From assembly GCA_022457155.1 (NCBI GenBank), contig JAJGOT010000049.1, positions 293,501 through 357,500 of the forward strand: a DNA stretch of 64,000 bases. The letters are read 5' to 3'. How positions within the stretch are numbered: position 1 is the first letter of the stretch; each line of letters begins with the position of its first letter. Shown piece by piece: positions 17,588 through 28,800 of this stretch. Below the pieces are notes generated by a model, which had not been told where the DNA came from, searched no databases, and saw only the letters and a list, made by a program, of their open reading frames with translations. Origin of the DNA: Cladopsammia gracilis. Lineage: Eukaryota > Cnidaria > Anthozoa > Scleractinia > Dendrophylliidae. The translations under genes and the position numbers were made by a program.

Positions 17588-19360
17588 GGTGTTTCCCTCC
17601 AGTTTCCGTGTAGCCGCACCGACCGTTTTTGAGCGGCCGTTTAACTAACTTTCCTTTATTGAATTAGAATGAAACTTACACAAAATATTGTACAAAGTTT
17701 GAAGTTTATGAGAGTGTAACAATTTTAAAAATCGGATCTAAAATTGCGGAGATAAACGAGAAACATTGAAATCGCTTGAGTCTAAATTCCGAGCGATTGC
17801 GATGGCATCTAGAAAAATCAAAACTATTACGATAAACTATAACATATGGCAAACAAAATATCTAAAAATTAGAAAATTTTGTAAAGCCGATTTTGAGTAA
17901 ATCAGAAAATTATTTCGTACTTGTGATTTTGCATGTGTATGAGCACATCTACAAATTCCTCAATTAAGCTTATAAAAGTTTAATTTCTCAATCTCAAATT
18001 TACGCCAAAATGCGTGTTTAGTGTATGAGATGAAACTGTGGAAGTTTGAAAGCGTTTCTCGTTTTAGTTTTGGAGATTCGATTTTCTGTAGGAAACCGTA
18101 GTTTTTTGACTGAGTCCTTGATATTGTAGTTTTAGCACTTTTCTACATATTTCAAAAACCGCGAGATAGATTTTTTTTTAAACTTTTATGGTCACTTCTT
18201 TATAATATGAACAACATTGTCTCAAAGTTTCATCTTGATTAAAACATTGCAACATGGTCAAATAAAATAATAAAGTTCACCTAAAATGTGATTGAGACTT
18301 TGTGCTTTGATTGCACGGTTGAAGGCGCACGTCGCAAAGACGCTTTAATTAATTCAGGTGAAGTGTAACGCATTTCTGCGTGTTGAGAATTATGCAAATC
18401 GCAATGACTTCTTTCTTTTCCCTACAATTCAAAATGTCGAGAGAGTCCAGAGCACGTCAAATGCGAATAACAAACCTGCTTACAAATAAACGTCCCACTG
18501 AAATTCGTGGGAATGATAAAAATAACGTGGAACACAGCCCCTAACGTTACTCCGCAAAACATGATGGTCACGCAGAAATGCGTTGCGCTTCACCTGAATT
18601 AATTAATTAAAGCGTCTTCGTGCGCCTTCAACCGTGCAATCAAAGCACAAAGTCTCAATCGCGTTTTGGGTGAACTTTATTATTTTATTTCACCATGTTG
18701 CAATGTTTCAATCAAGATGAAACTTCGAGACAATGTTGTTCATATTATAAAGGAACGACTAAAAAAGTTTTAAAAAAATCTATCTCGCGGTTTTTGAAAT
18801 ATATAGAAAAGCGCTAAAACTACAATATCAAGGACTCAGTCAGAAAACTATAGTTTCCTATAGAAAATCGAATCTCCAAAAGTAAAACGAGAAACGCTTT
18901 CAAACATTCATAGTTTCATCTCATACTCTAAACACACATTTTGGCGTAAATTTGAGATTGAGAAATTAAACTTTATAAGCTTAATTGAGGAACTTATTGA
19001 TGTGCTCATACACACGCAAAATCACAAGTTCGAAATGTTCTCCTGATTTACTAAAAATAGGCTTGACAAAAGTTTCTAATTTTTAGATATTTTGTTTGCC
19101 ATATGTCATAGTTTATCGTAATAGTTTTGATTTTTCTAGATGCCATCGCAATCGCTCGGAATTTAGACTCAAGCGATTTCAATGTTTCTCGTTTATCTCC
19201 GCAATTTTAAATCCGATTTTCAAAATTGTTACAATCTTATAAACTTCAAACTAAGTACAATATTTTATGTAAGTTTCATACTAATTCAATAAAGGAAAGT
19301 TAGTTAAAAGGCCGCTTAAAAATGGTCGGTGCGACTGCATGGAAACTGGAGGGAAACACC
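17588..19360. mobile_element. Foldback DNA element with arms of about 790 bp, flanked by TTAA
   Basis: The left arm (17588-18382) and right arm (18569-19360) are inverted copies for their whole length and differ by scattered substitutions and small indels. The unique centre is only about 186 bp. Outer ends are GGTGTTTCCCTCC and GGAGGGAAACACC; inner ends are CGCATTTCTGCGTG and CACGCAGAAATGCG. TTAA flanks both sides (17584-17587 and 19361-19364), the target duplication used by piggyBac- and Kolobok-type transposases. No ORF is present, so it would need a transposase from elsewhere. A transcript across it would form a very long hairpin. Confidence 0.88.
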
Positions 19361-19377
19361 TTAAAAAAAAAAACATT

Positions 19378-19449
19378 CTCCCCGGCGGGGAATCGAACCC
19401 CGGTCTCCCGCGTGACAGGCGGGGATACTCACCACTATACTACCGATTA
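19378..19449 (-). tRNA. tRNA-Asp (anticodon GTC), acceptor stem mutated
   Basis: The minus strand gives a full tRNA-Asp body: TAGTATAGTGGTGAGTATC, CCCGCCTGTCACGCGGG with anticodon GTC, and GGGGTTCGATTCCCC. The 5' acceptor strand reads TAATCGG against CCGGGGA, so two pairs are lost. It may be a weak or dead gene. It starts only 14 bp from the TTAA of the foldback element. Confidence 0.7.
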
Positions 19450-19535
19450 ATTCGACTGCTAATAAGGATACAGTTATTAGATTTAAAGGACGATTCTTCA
19501 CAACTAAAATAACACTTTGCCTCCCCATTGAATTA

Positions 19536-19806
19536 AGCCTGGTTTTCATATGTCGGAAAAATACCAGACGATCGGAGATTTCTCTGTTTCCCGACCCTCC
19601 CAGATTTGTTCGACATATGAAAACACTCAATCGTAGACATCCCCGATCATCTGGGATGGCCGGGGACGACGTTTCTATTTTCCCGACGCGTCCCAGATTT
19701 TTGCGATGACCTGCGATTTTTCCGACATATCGGCAAAATCTGGGACGATCGCGAACAGCAAAATCCCCGATCGTCTGGGATTTTCCCGACTTATGAAAAC
19801 CAGGCT
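19536..19806. mobile_element. MITE with TTA target duplication
   Basis: Inverted ends AGCCTGGTTTTCATATGTCGG and a matching CCGACTTATGAAAACCAGGCT lie 271 bp apart, with TTA on both sides (19533-19535 and 19807-19809). Internal phrases on CCCGAT/ATCGGG also pair. A 3-bp TTA duplication fits the PIF/Harbinger group. It is non-coding. Confidence 0.75.
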
Positions 19807-20163
19807 TTACCGATATAATTGTTCTATACATTATCATACTCAAGCACCCTTATTTCACCAAGAGTTGCTATTTTTGGCGTGTCCCAGAAAGTCCAGTACA
19901 ACTTTGAGCTTCGAAAACCATAAACAACAAGTTCTTAGTTTTTTGGAATTGTTTTCTGTAAAATGTTGGCGTACGTTGTTTCTCAATGTAATAATACTAA
20001 GCGTCGATTCCTGTCCTGTTGTGTCTGAAGTGGATATGTTGGTTTAAATTGCCATTTTTAACTACTAAATTACCCTTTTGTATTATCATTGACTAACGGA
20101 ACAATTTTTCCTTACATTATCAATAGGATTATGGTCTCGATTTTTCTTATTTCAGTGAAGTCT

Positions 20164-20399
20164 ATGATACACGGTTCAACATTTGTTGATCAACAGATGT
20201 TGCGAATGCTGTTCAACAAATGTTGAACAGTGCCATGCCATGATGAATGTTGAAATACAGGCCATTCAACATGTTGAACAGTGTATCATGCCATGCTAAA
20301 TGTTGAAATAAGCCATTCAACATGTTGAACGTTGTTGAATGAAAATAGAGAAGGCTCTATTCCGTTGAACAAGTTGCAGCTTGTGCAACCGTGTATCAT
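20164..20399. mobile_element. MITE with ATGATACACGGTT inverted ends
   Basis: Perfect terminal inverted repeats ATGATACACGGTT (20164-20176) and AACCGTGTATCAT (20387-20399). The interior consists of several CAACATGTTGAAC palindromes. A target duplication is not clear. It is non-coding. Confidence 0.7.
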
Positions 20400-21940
20400 T
20401 CGCTTTAGACTAGAAATGTATTTGGTGCAAAAACTGGTATTCAAAGGTTAGTCGTTTATTTCTATCCCAGGTGTGATATTCGGGTATCTGGATTGGAATT
20501 CGTTGAGATATACAATTTTTCATTAAGTAAAAAGGCTTACAGCAATATTTTACCTAGCACCATTTCTTAAACAACACGCAGCGAATGCCCAAACTTTTGC
20601 CAAGCTAAAATTAATCGCGAAAATTAATTTAGCATACACAATCAGTTGAGAGTTTTTACGAAGAGCTTTCGTCTACTCAAAGAACGGAACAGAGTAGTGA
20701 CTACAAGAATTAAAACACAGTAAAATGGCATAGAATGTCTTAGTTACAAGCGTTTCGTATCTTAAAAAGTTCAATTCAGAATCAAAACAAATTGAACAAA
20801 CACACGGCTACGAACCTAAACATAGCGGCGAAAAGTCGAAAAGAACTGCAGCGTGGACAGTATGTCTTACAAAAATTCACAGCTAAAGGATACAAGAAAC
20901 GGTTAAAACATCGTACCTGTAGTTGATTTGGCTATTTAGTCCCTTCCATCAGCACCAAATTTTCAAACATCGAAGTACGAGCTGAGTCGATCAATGGTGT
21001 TTACAAACTTGCTCGTTTTTTAGCTCCTACAGCCGTAATGACGAGGTCAGAAACTTTTCTGAGGAAGCATCAAGTCCATATCATATTCCAGAGGTGATTA
21101 CCAAAGGAATTTTACGAAAATTGTGCTCCTTCATTCACTCCTTGTCGAGCGGTTAAACTTTGAACCAGTTTTCATTCAGCTGCGCCAAGAAACACTTCGA
21201 CCCGGCGCGACAACGCGAAAATTTCGCGCCTTTTTTGTCCAATCATGTGAACAATATTTTTTTCTCTTTTCTTTTCTTCTCTTTTTTCTTTCTTTTCCCT
21301 TTTTTAACTAATAGTTCGCGCACTTTTTCGCCCAAAAACACGAAATTGCAGGCAGCAGCCATTTTCACTTTCCTTCAAAATGCAAAATTTACCGCCATCG
21401 CTGGTTATATGTCATGTAGACATAACGTATATCTAAAACGTTTTGACCATATTTGGGCAGTGTATCAATGTGTTGAATTATAAAATTCGTTAACTTTAGA
21501 TGGTGTAGGAAAGTGAGTCTTGTTTCTCTAACAAATTTCCCAGAGTGCCTCCGAGACCAAAAATAAAAATAATTGAAGAATAATAAGGATCCGCATGGAA
21601 CATGTATTCTAGTATTAAACGCACGAACGCGAGCGTCAGTGTGTTTATAAATTGTAAAATTTAGCCTTAAATTGTCAAAATACCTGTGTTGAAACAGTGC
21701 TCCCTATCTTTGTTGGACATTTTGAAGCTTTTGGCAATGAAGGAACACCGAACACGAATGAATTCAAAGCCAAAGAAAAGAGTCTGTAAACAAGCGGCCA
21801 TCTTGGTTATCCTTAGTAACCATGCTAAATAAAAACATGTACTCAAAAAAATTGCATGGTCGGAAAAAATAAACAGAAATTCGCAGAAACAAAACCAGGT
21901 TAGTTTACGAAGTCCATAGATGCTTGGGAAACTTAGAACT
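20400..21940. repeat. Spacer containing an old dispersed repeat
   Basis: No credible gene. The segment at about 20920-21270 resembles 30410-31020: TTTAGTCCCTTC, CCTACAGCCG, AAAATTGTGCT, then TTTCGCGCCTTTTTT, in the same order. The repeat is diverged and of unknown class. Confidence 0.4.
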
Positions 21941-21942
21941 CA

Positions 21943-22353
21943 ATGAAAAATAAACGGAGAGACACTGTGCGCCAAGAAACAACTATGCTCAAAGCAGGCA
22001 CGCTACCCCTTAACATGTATGCCACTTATTTGCAACCAAAGGAGAAGTTGAGGTTAGAGAGAAGAGTGGTTAATTGTCCTACTGGGACTACTGACGGCGA
22101 ATTTCCTACCGGATATGCTGATGACGGCAGCGACAAGCAATCCGACGACCCCTCCCAAGACAAAGATGATTTGGTGGAAGGAGAGGAAAGTTTAGTGCAA
22201 GGTGCTGATGACTCGGAGTTTGTGGATCAATCTTCTGAGTATGACACCGAGTCTGACAGTGAACCTACAATTGTTGACAGTGACAACGAGGATGAAATTA
22301 CTTTTCTTCGAGCTGTAACAACTCGGAGCGGATCGGAAGAACGGTTCGAGTAA
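21943..22353 (+). CDS. Unrecognised acidic ORF, possible retroelement remnant
   Basis: 136 codons. The N-terminal third is basic (KEKLRLERRVVNC), and the rest is dominated by Asp, Glu and Ser (TESDSEPTIVDSDNEDE) and ends in a VTTRSG phrase. Acidic tails ending in TRSGR-like phrases occur at the C-terminus of some retroelement polyproteins, and a BEL/Pao element begins 340 bp further on in the same direction. No domain is recognised and it may not be expressed. Confidence 0.3.
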   Translation: MKNKRRDTVRQETTMLKAGTLPLNMYATYLQPKEKLRLERRVVNCPTGTTDGEFPTGYADDGSDKQSDDPSQDKDDLVEGEESLVQGADDSEFVDQSSEYDTESDSEPTIVDSDNEDEITFLRAVTTRSGSEERFE

Positions 22354-22689
22354 CATCCAAACTCTTCTAGGTAACTTACACAAACAAAGATTTCTAAAGA
22401 TGTTTAGATTGGTGTTTAATGTTCTTTAATCACGTTACATTCATTTCAACTGTTGAACAAAAGACAAAATAACTTCCAAGCAAAAGGATCGGAACTAACC
22501 CTCGACAAAGAAGACCAAAAAGTTAAGTAAAACTACATTATGGACATTATAAAGAATTTTACGTAAAGTACATCGTTGCGATTATGTTATTTTCTGTGAA
22601 CCGTGAAATTGGAATATTAATCGCCGTGATTCGTTATTGATCGTTTTTAACACCCGTGAAACGTGCGAAGGACCCCCCTTACCGCCCCT

Positions 22690-23575
22690 CTTTACTGCGA
22701 CGATTGCATTATTCAGCATCTTGTACTAAAGTCGTTGATCCAAGGGATCGTAGAAACATCCTAATCGAAGCGAAACGTTGTTTCAAAAAATGTACCCCGA
22801 TCATAATGTGAAAGATTGCACGAGTTCTAAGGGCTGTCGACATTGTGGAGGTCGGCATCATCAATCAATTTGTTTTGGAATGATTCCGCATGTACAACCA
22901 CCACGACCACCACCGAACGAACTCGGGCAAATCAAGAAAGAAGAACGTGGCGCTTCGGTAGGCACGATTACTGCAATTTCGAGTACCAAGGTCAAGGGGA
23001 GCATTTTGCTACAAACTGCTACCGCGATTGCAACAAACGAAGATGGTTCCCTATCATTACCAGTGAGAATTTTATTCGACAATGGCAGCCAGCGATCCTA
23101 TGTAACCGATAACCTCAAGTCTAAGCTTTGTTTGAAACCAATGTTATCTGAGACTCTCCATTTAAATACATTTGGAGAAAACGTCCACCGAAAGCAGAGA
23201 TGTCAAGTTGTTACCCTGCCCCTTCGCAACAAGCAGAACGAATACTTGGAAATCACAGCGCTTAATTTCCCTGTTATCTGTTCGCCACTACCGAAACATG
23301 TAGACATCAACGACTATCCTCACTTACAAGCTTACATTACAAGCTAGCGGACAGCTCCGAAAGTCAATGCGGTATTGACATTCTCATCGGCTCGGATCAC
23401 TATTGGGACATTGTCACCGGTGAAACAATTCGTGGGCATTCTGGGCCAACGGCGATAAACAGCAAGTTTGGCTGGATTCTCTCAGGTCCAATGCAATGCG
23501 AAGCCGGAATTGTCGAAAGGGTGCCGAAATCTAATTGCGCACACCAGCTGAGCGTAACGAGCGTTCATTACTCAC
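22690..23575 (+). pseudogene. BEL/Pao gag C-terminus, zinc knuckle and aspartic protease
   Basis: Reading begins with SASCTKVVDPRDRRNIL in one frame and shifts at an A6 run (about 22786). The open frame 22778-23347 has CTSSKGCRHCGGRHHQSIC (zinc knuckle). The protease core follows, with LFDNGSQRSYV where the catalytic Asp lies in the DxGS context (DNGS here). It shifts again near 23330 into the region with DILIGSDHYW and INSKFGWILSGP, typical of Pao proteases (DUF1758). About 150 residues that normally lie before the RT are missing. Protease and gag lie in one polyprotein in this family. Confidence 0.8.
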
Positions 23576-23718
23576 CTCACCATGCAATGGTTCGTCGAGA
23601 TCGCGAAACAACAAAGATACGCGTTGTTTATGATGGGTCTGCTAAATCATCGAGGGAGGAACGATCGCTTAATGACTGCCTTGAAGTTGGTGAGAATTAC
23701 ATTCCGCGTATTTTCGCC
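23560..23718 (+). pseudogene. BEL/Pao reverse transcriptase, 5' fragment
   Basis: HHAMVRRDRETTKIRVVYDG and SLNDCLEVGENYIPRIF are the N-terminal RT blocks of the Pao clade. Homology stops at about 23718. It resumes at 31753 with the motif A block, minus roughly a dozen residues. Confidence 0.8.
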
Positions 23719-24029
23719 AGGTCATCTGGTGACGTCATTACGCGAGACTGGGGATAAAATTTTAATGCCGTATCCCATAAGGCAGCGCGCGTAATCGTGA
23801 GGTTTGCAGTTGAATGATGGCGGTTGCAAGGGTGAGTGTTTTTATCAATGCTTTCCAGAATTGTTTTCTCTTGTCTTATATCACGACTGGAACTCGGAAT
23901 GGTGCTATAAATGTGGGAAGTGTTGATTTATAACATAGCTAGGAAATTTGCCCAATCTAATTCAATAGCGCGAGCGCGCATCCATAAAACTCAACATAAA
24001 CAATGTTTACAATGCTACTGAGCACAATT
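23719..24029. other. Left part of the insertion into the BEL RT
   Basis: No recognised content. The first bases after the break read GTGACGTCATTACGCGAG. Confidence 0.3.
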
Positions 24030-24535
24030 TTTTTCGTTCACTCCATTTTTAACGTTTTTTAAATGGAGAACAACATCGAACATTTCCGGGTGGAAGCAAA
24101 AGTCTACACAATCGCTGTAAAGGGTATGGTTTTCAGGCAGTTTAGTCTGGGATAGGGTATAGTAATCATAGATTTTTGGTCTAGAATAGGGTATCATTTT
24201 CTACGAAACTGATCAGTTGCATGAAGAATTTAGTCTAGACGAGGTTTACTGGCAAATGGCATTTAATAATCGGTAAGGTGTGCTGTATGACATTTTCACT
24301 GACCCCTGGTATCTTAGACTGTGATAGTGAATGAGTTTCTGCAAAATAGCGAGTCTAGAAAAGGTCTAGGATAGGGTAGGATTTTTCGGTGTTTAGTCTA
24401 GAATATGGTTGCAAAATGCACCTTAAATGGTCTAGTATAGGTCTAGTATAGGTCTAGTATAGTTCCCAGCAGCACACCCCCGCCCAAAAATTTGCAAAGT
24501 ACCCCCCCCCCCGCCCCCCCACCCCCCGTCGGTCA
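24030..24535. mobile_element. GGTCTAGTATAG-rich MITE-like repeat
   Basis: The phrase TAGTCTAGA or GGTCTAGTATA occurs many times, three of them in tandem at 24430-24463. The stretch ends in C-rich runs (24500-24530). Exact ends are uncertain. Confidence 0.45.
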
Positions 24536-25841
24536 ATTTGCAACTGTGTTGTGATATCATTCCTTATGTCCGTTACAGTGGCCCGAGAGCTCTCGGTGCT
24601 ATTGTGAAAAGTTGCTTTATTTCGAAAAACCCATATACCATAAAGTATGGTCTTAATGAAAAAGCGTGCTCGCATGTCATTCTCGTCGACAGCAGAAGTC
24701 CATAAGGTAAAAGAAAATAGTCTTAACATTAACTAAAAACCTAGTATTGAGTAGTACCGATAGCGTGGGAGTGAAAACACCCCACACCCTTCCACAGGTT
24801 CAAATTTTAATCTAGCTTGGAAAGGCGTGGTAAACAGTTATCTGGTTCCACATTTGCAGTACCATTGCTAAACCAGACACCCAAGATTCGCATTCTTGAC
24901 ATCCACGTCAGGTCATAAGGAGTGTCTGGACTTCATGGCTTAAGTACTCTTTGCCACATTTAATTTAGTCCCTGTACCTGTCTCGTATTTGTGAAGTAAG
25001 GTAAACAATTTGTCTAAAGAAAAAATGTCATTTACAAAACATGTGGAGTTATCCACATATTGGCGAATTTTAAAACGCTTTCCTCGAGCTTCTGGAAGGA
25101 GAAAACCTTCAATAGTATCATCCTTTCTTATACTGGTAGCCAAAACGTCTGCGCATAAAATGTACAAAAGTGGAGACCGGGGATCTCCCTGCCTCACCCC
25201 CCCCACTCGAGTGGAATTTCTTTAGTCAAAAAACCATTAACTATAATTTTCATATTTGCTTGACAGTATAATGCAGATATTCAGCAAGATACCAGTTTCA
25301 TTGGTAATATTTATATAATCTAGAGGGTCACGCAAGAGAAAGAAATTCTCAAAAATCGTCCTACCTGGGAAGGAACAAGTTTGACCTTCTTGAAATAATC
25401 GAGGGTAACACTTTTGAAAGTCTGTTAGTAAGAACTTTTGAACAAATTTTGTAATGAACATTGAGTAGCGAAATGGCCGGGTCACCAATTTTTGAGGTTT
25501 TTCTTATCATCTTTCTTGTAAAGTAATCTAGTCACGCTTCCTTGCATTGAATCACTGAGAGAATTATTTTCCAAACTAAATTTATAATTTCGAACAGAAT
25601 AGGGCCTAAAAGATCCCAGAATTTAGCGTAAAATTCTTGAGGTAATCTGTCTGAACCGGGGGCTTTCCCTGAAGAAAGTCCACGCATTGCGTGGGTAATT
25701 TCAGCCAAAGATAAAAATTCTTCGCAGGATAAAATTTCGCTCTCACTTAATCTGTTTTCAAGTTTGTTCAAAAATTCGGTTTGGACTGTTAAATTAACAG
25801 GTTCTTGCAAGTACAAATTACGGTAAAAATCGAAATGAGCC
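24536..25841 (-). pseudogene. L1/Tx1-like LINE, 3' fragment (copy A)
   Basis: On the minus strand: RT blocks GLSSGKAPGSDRLPQEFYAK, then GGVRQGDPRSPLLYILCADV, then the active-site region as QYVDNST (YADD changed to YVDN), then the C-terminal domain (DENDMRARFFIKTILYG). It is broken into several frames. Other copies are at 25975-29349 (minus) and 50841-54734 (plus). Confidence 0.8.
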
Positions 25842-25851
25842 GGATCGAGAA

Positions 25852-28800
25852 AAGGAACAAGGTTAACTAAGGTGAAACTTAATTAAGGTGAAAGGTCGGA
25901 AGCACAAGAATTAAGATTGGCGACCGGGCTATTTTCAATTTTAGCAATTCTAAAAAAAAACCAGTAATATATATATATATATATATATATAGATAGATAG
26001 GCTTAGCCTAACAGCGGAGCTCTCTGAACAGAAACGACAATGATAAGCTTAACTCAGGTGAAAGGTCAGAAGCACAAGAAAAAATAGAATTAAGATTGAC
26101 GACCAGACTATTTTTCAATTTTAGCAATTCTCAAAAACAGTAAGCGTATAACGCGACCGTCTGCACAGTACATTTAGACTGCACAAATTACACAATAGCT
26201 CACAAAACAACATTTTCTCGGTCTAGAATAACTAGTATGACTAATTTCCGAATAAAATACATCTGTTGCGTCTGGAAAATTACCCGAAAAACTGATTTGG
26301 AAATGATGAGTTGCCAGTAGCTCAATTATGAGTCACAAGCTTCACAAATATTCGGATGACACCACAAAGCAGAAAATTTCTGTTCGGTCATTCGGGAGAA
26401 ATCAATTTGCAACTGTGTTGTGATGTCATTCCTTATGTCCCTTACAGTGGCCCGAGAGTTCTCGGTGCCATTGTGGAAAGTTGCCTTATTTCGAAAAACC
26501 CATATACCATAAGTATGGTCTTAATGAAAAAGCGCGCTCGCATGTCATTCTCATCGTAAGCAGAAGTCCATAGGTAAAAGAAAATAGTCTTAACATTAAC
26601 TAAAAACCTAGTATTGAGTAGTGCCGATAGGGTGGGACTGAAAACACCCCACAATCCTTCCACAGGTTCAAACTTTAATCTAGCTTGGAAAGGCGTGGTA
26701 ACCAGTTATCCGGTTTCAAATTTGCATTACCATTGCTAGACCAGACACCCAAGATTCGCATTCTTGACACCAACGTCAGGCCATAAGGATTGTCCGGATG
26801 TGAGCACCAAGCTCCTAACCTCATGGCATTTAATTTAGTCCCTGTACCTGTCTCGTATTTGTGAAGTGAGGTAAACAATTTGTCTAAAGAAAAAAAATGT
26901 ACTTCACAAAACGTGTGGAGTCATCTGCATATTGGCGAATTTTAAAACGCTTTCCTCAGGCTTCTGGAAGGAGAAAACCTTAAATAGTATCATCCTTTCT
27001 TACACTGGTAGCCAAAATATCTGCGCATAAAACGTACAAAAGTGGAGACTGGGGATCTCCCTGCCTCACCCCCGACTTGAGTGGAATTTCTTTAGTCAAA
27101 AAACGATTAGCTATAATTTTCATATTTGCTTGACAGTGAGTGTCACGCAAGAGAAATAAATAAATTCTCGAAAATCGTCCTACCTGGGACGGAACAAGTT
27201 TGATCTTCTTGAATAATCGAGGGTAACACTTTTGAAAATCTGTTTGTAAGAGCTTTTGAACAAATTTTGTAATCAACATCGAGTAGCGAAATGGCGGGGT
27301 CACCAATTTTTTTAGGTTTTCCCATCATCTTTCTTGTAAAGTAACCTAGTCACGCCTCCTTCCTTTGAATTACTGAAAGAATTATTTTCCAAACTAAATA
27401 AGGCCAAAAAGATCCCAGAATTTAGCGTAAAATTATTGAGGTAATCCGTCTGAGCCGGGGGGTTTCCCTGAAGAAAGTCCACGCATTGCGTGGGTAATTT
27501 TAGCCAAAGATAAAACTCATTCTTCGCAGGATAAAATTTCGCTCTAATCTGTTTTCAAGTTTGTTCAAAAAAATTCGGTTTGGACTGTTAAATTAACAGG
27601 TTCTTGCGAGTACAAATTACGGTAAAAATCGAAATGAGCCGGAGTCTTGTTAAAAGACTTTAACACCGGCGGAGTTATAAATAGAATGAACAGTGTTTTT
27701 CTGAGCCGTGTTGCTTCGAGCGTAAAAAAAGAATTTGCTAGGTTTTTCACCTTCTTCAAGCCATTTGACTCTGCTACGAATTTGGTTTCCTCTCATTTGG
27801 GATAAATTAACGGCTCGAATTTCTCTTTCGAGCGTTTCTATGGTGGTTTTCGCTACGTTATCTCCTTTAAAAAGAGCCCGTTTTGCTTCGATCAAAGAAA
27901 TTATAGTTGCGTGGCCTTACCGCGATTAAATATGCGTTGTTTACTTCGACCAAAATCTATAGCAACTAATGTTATAGATTCTTTAAGAAAATCCCACCAA
28001 GCTTGAATGGAATTAAATGCTTTCCGGTACAATACATGTTTCTTAATAATTTCTGAGATCATATCGTAAATATTAAATTCTAAATTTAGCCTCCAAAGTC
28101 CTGGTCCACGGGAAAATGCATTATGCAAATTGCGGATAAATCAACAGAATCATGATCGGAAAAAACACAAGGCAAAATTTCACATTTTAGAAAGGAATCA
28201 TACAAGTCCTGAGCAATAAAAAAATTATCCAAACGTGTACCGATAGTTTTATCCGCGTTAAACCATGTGCTTTGCATTTTTCAGTCGGCCGTGTTTTTTT
28301 TTGCGCCAGATATCAATAAACGATGAACACTTGTGCAGATCTTTCAAATCCGTGGAAATTGTAAGATTTCCTCCAAACTTATCAGAAACATTTTCAATGC
28401 AGTGAAAATCGCCAGCAATAATTTTAAAAGAGTTCTGAAAAAATATTCATGAATTGTATTATAAAAGCATTTTCGTTCATTTGGATTCGTGGGTGCAAAA
28501 TTAATTTTGGTGTCGTCGAGTTCAGTTAAAACACTAACATTTCTACCAGAAGAATCTCTTTTTCCATTGTAAACATTTGAAATCAGTATTTTCAGCTACA
28601 AGAATGGCAACGCCGCCTTGTTTACCAAGAGCGGGCGACCAGAAACTTTTACCGCGCCATTTAGCTGTCAGAGAATTTATCGCATTTTGACTTGTCGCCA
28701 AAGTTTCTTGTAAACAAATAAAATCAGTACGGGAATTTTTCGCAAAATCAAAAACAGAGCGTTGTTTGGCTTCATTGCCAAAACCACGGATACACAAAGA

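Noticed and set aside
19361..19843. 160-codon minus-strand ORF
   Set aside because: It spans the tRNA-Asp and the MITE at 19536-19806 and has no domain.
20164..20399. CRISPR-like array of CAACATGTTGAAC words
   Set aside because: Spacing is irregular, the words are palindromes inside a MITE with clear terminal repeats, and the genome is eukaryotic.
22400..22690. 5' LTR of the BEL/Pao element
   Set aside because: No match to the TGTCAAATTCGTC start or the AATAAA region of the 3' LTR was found upstream of gag.
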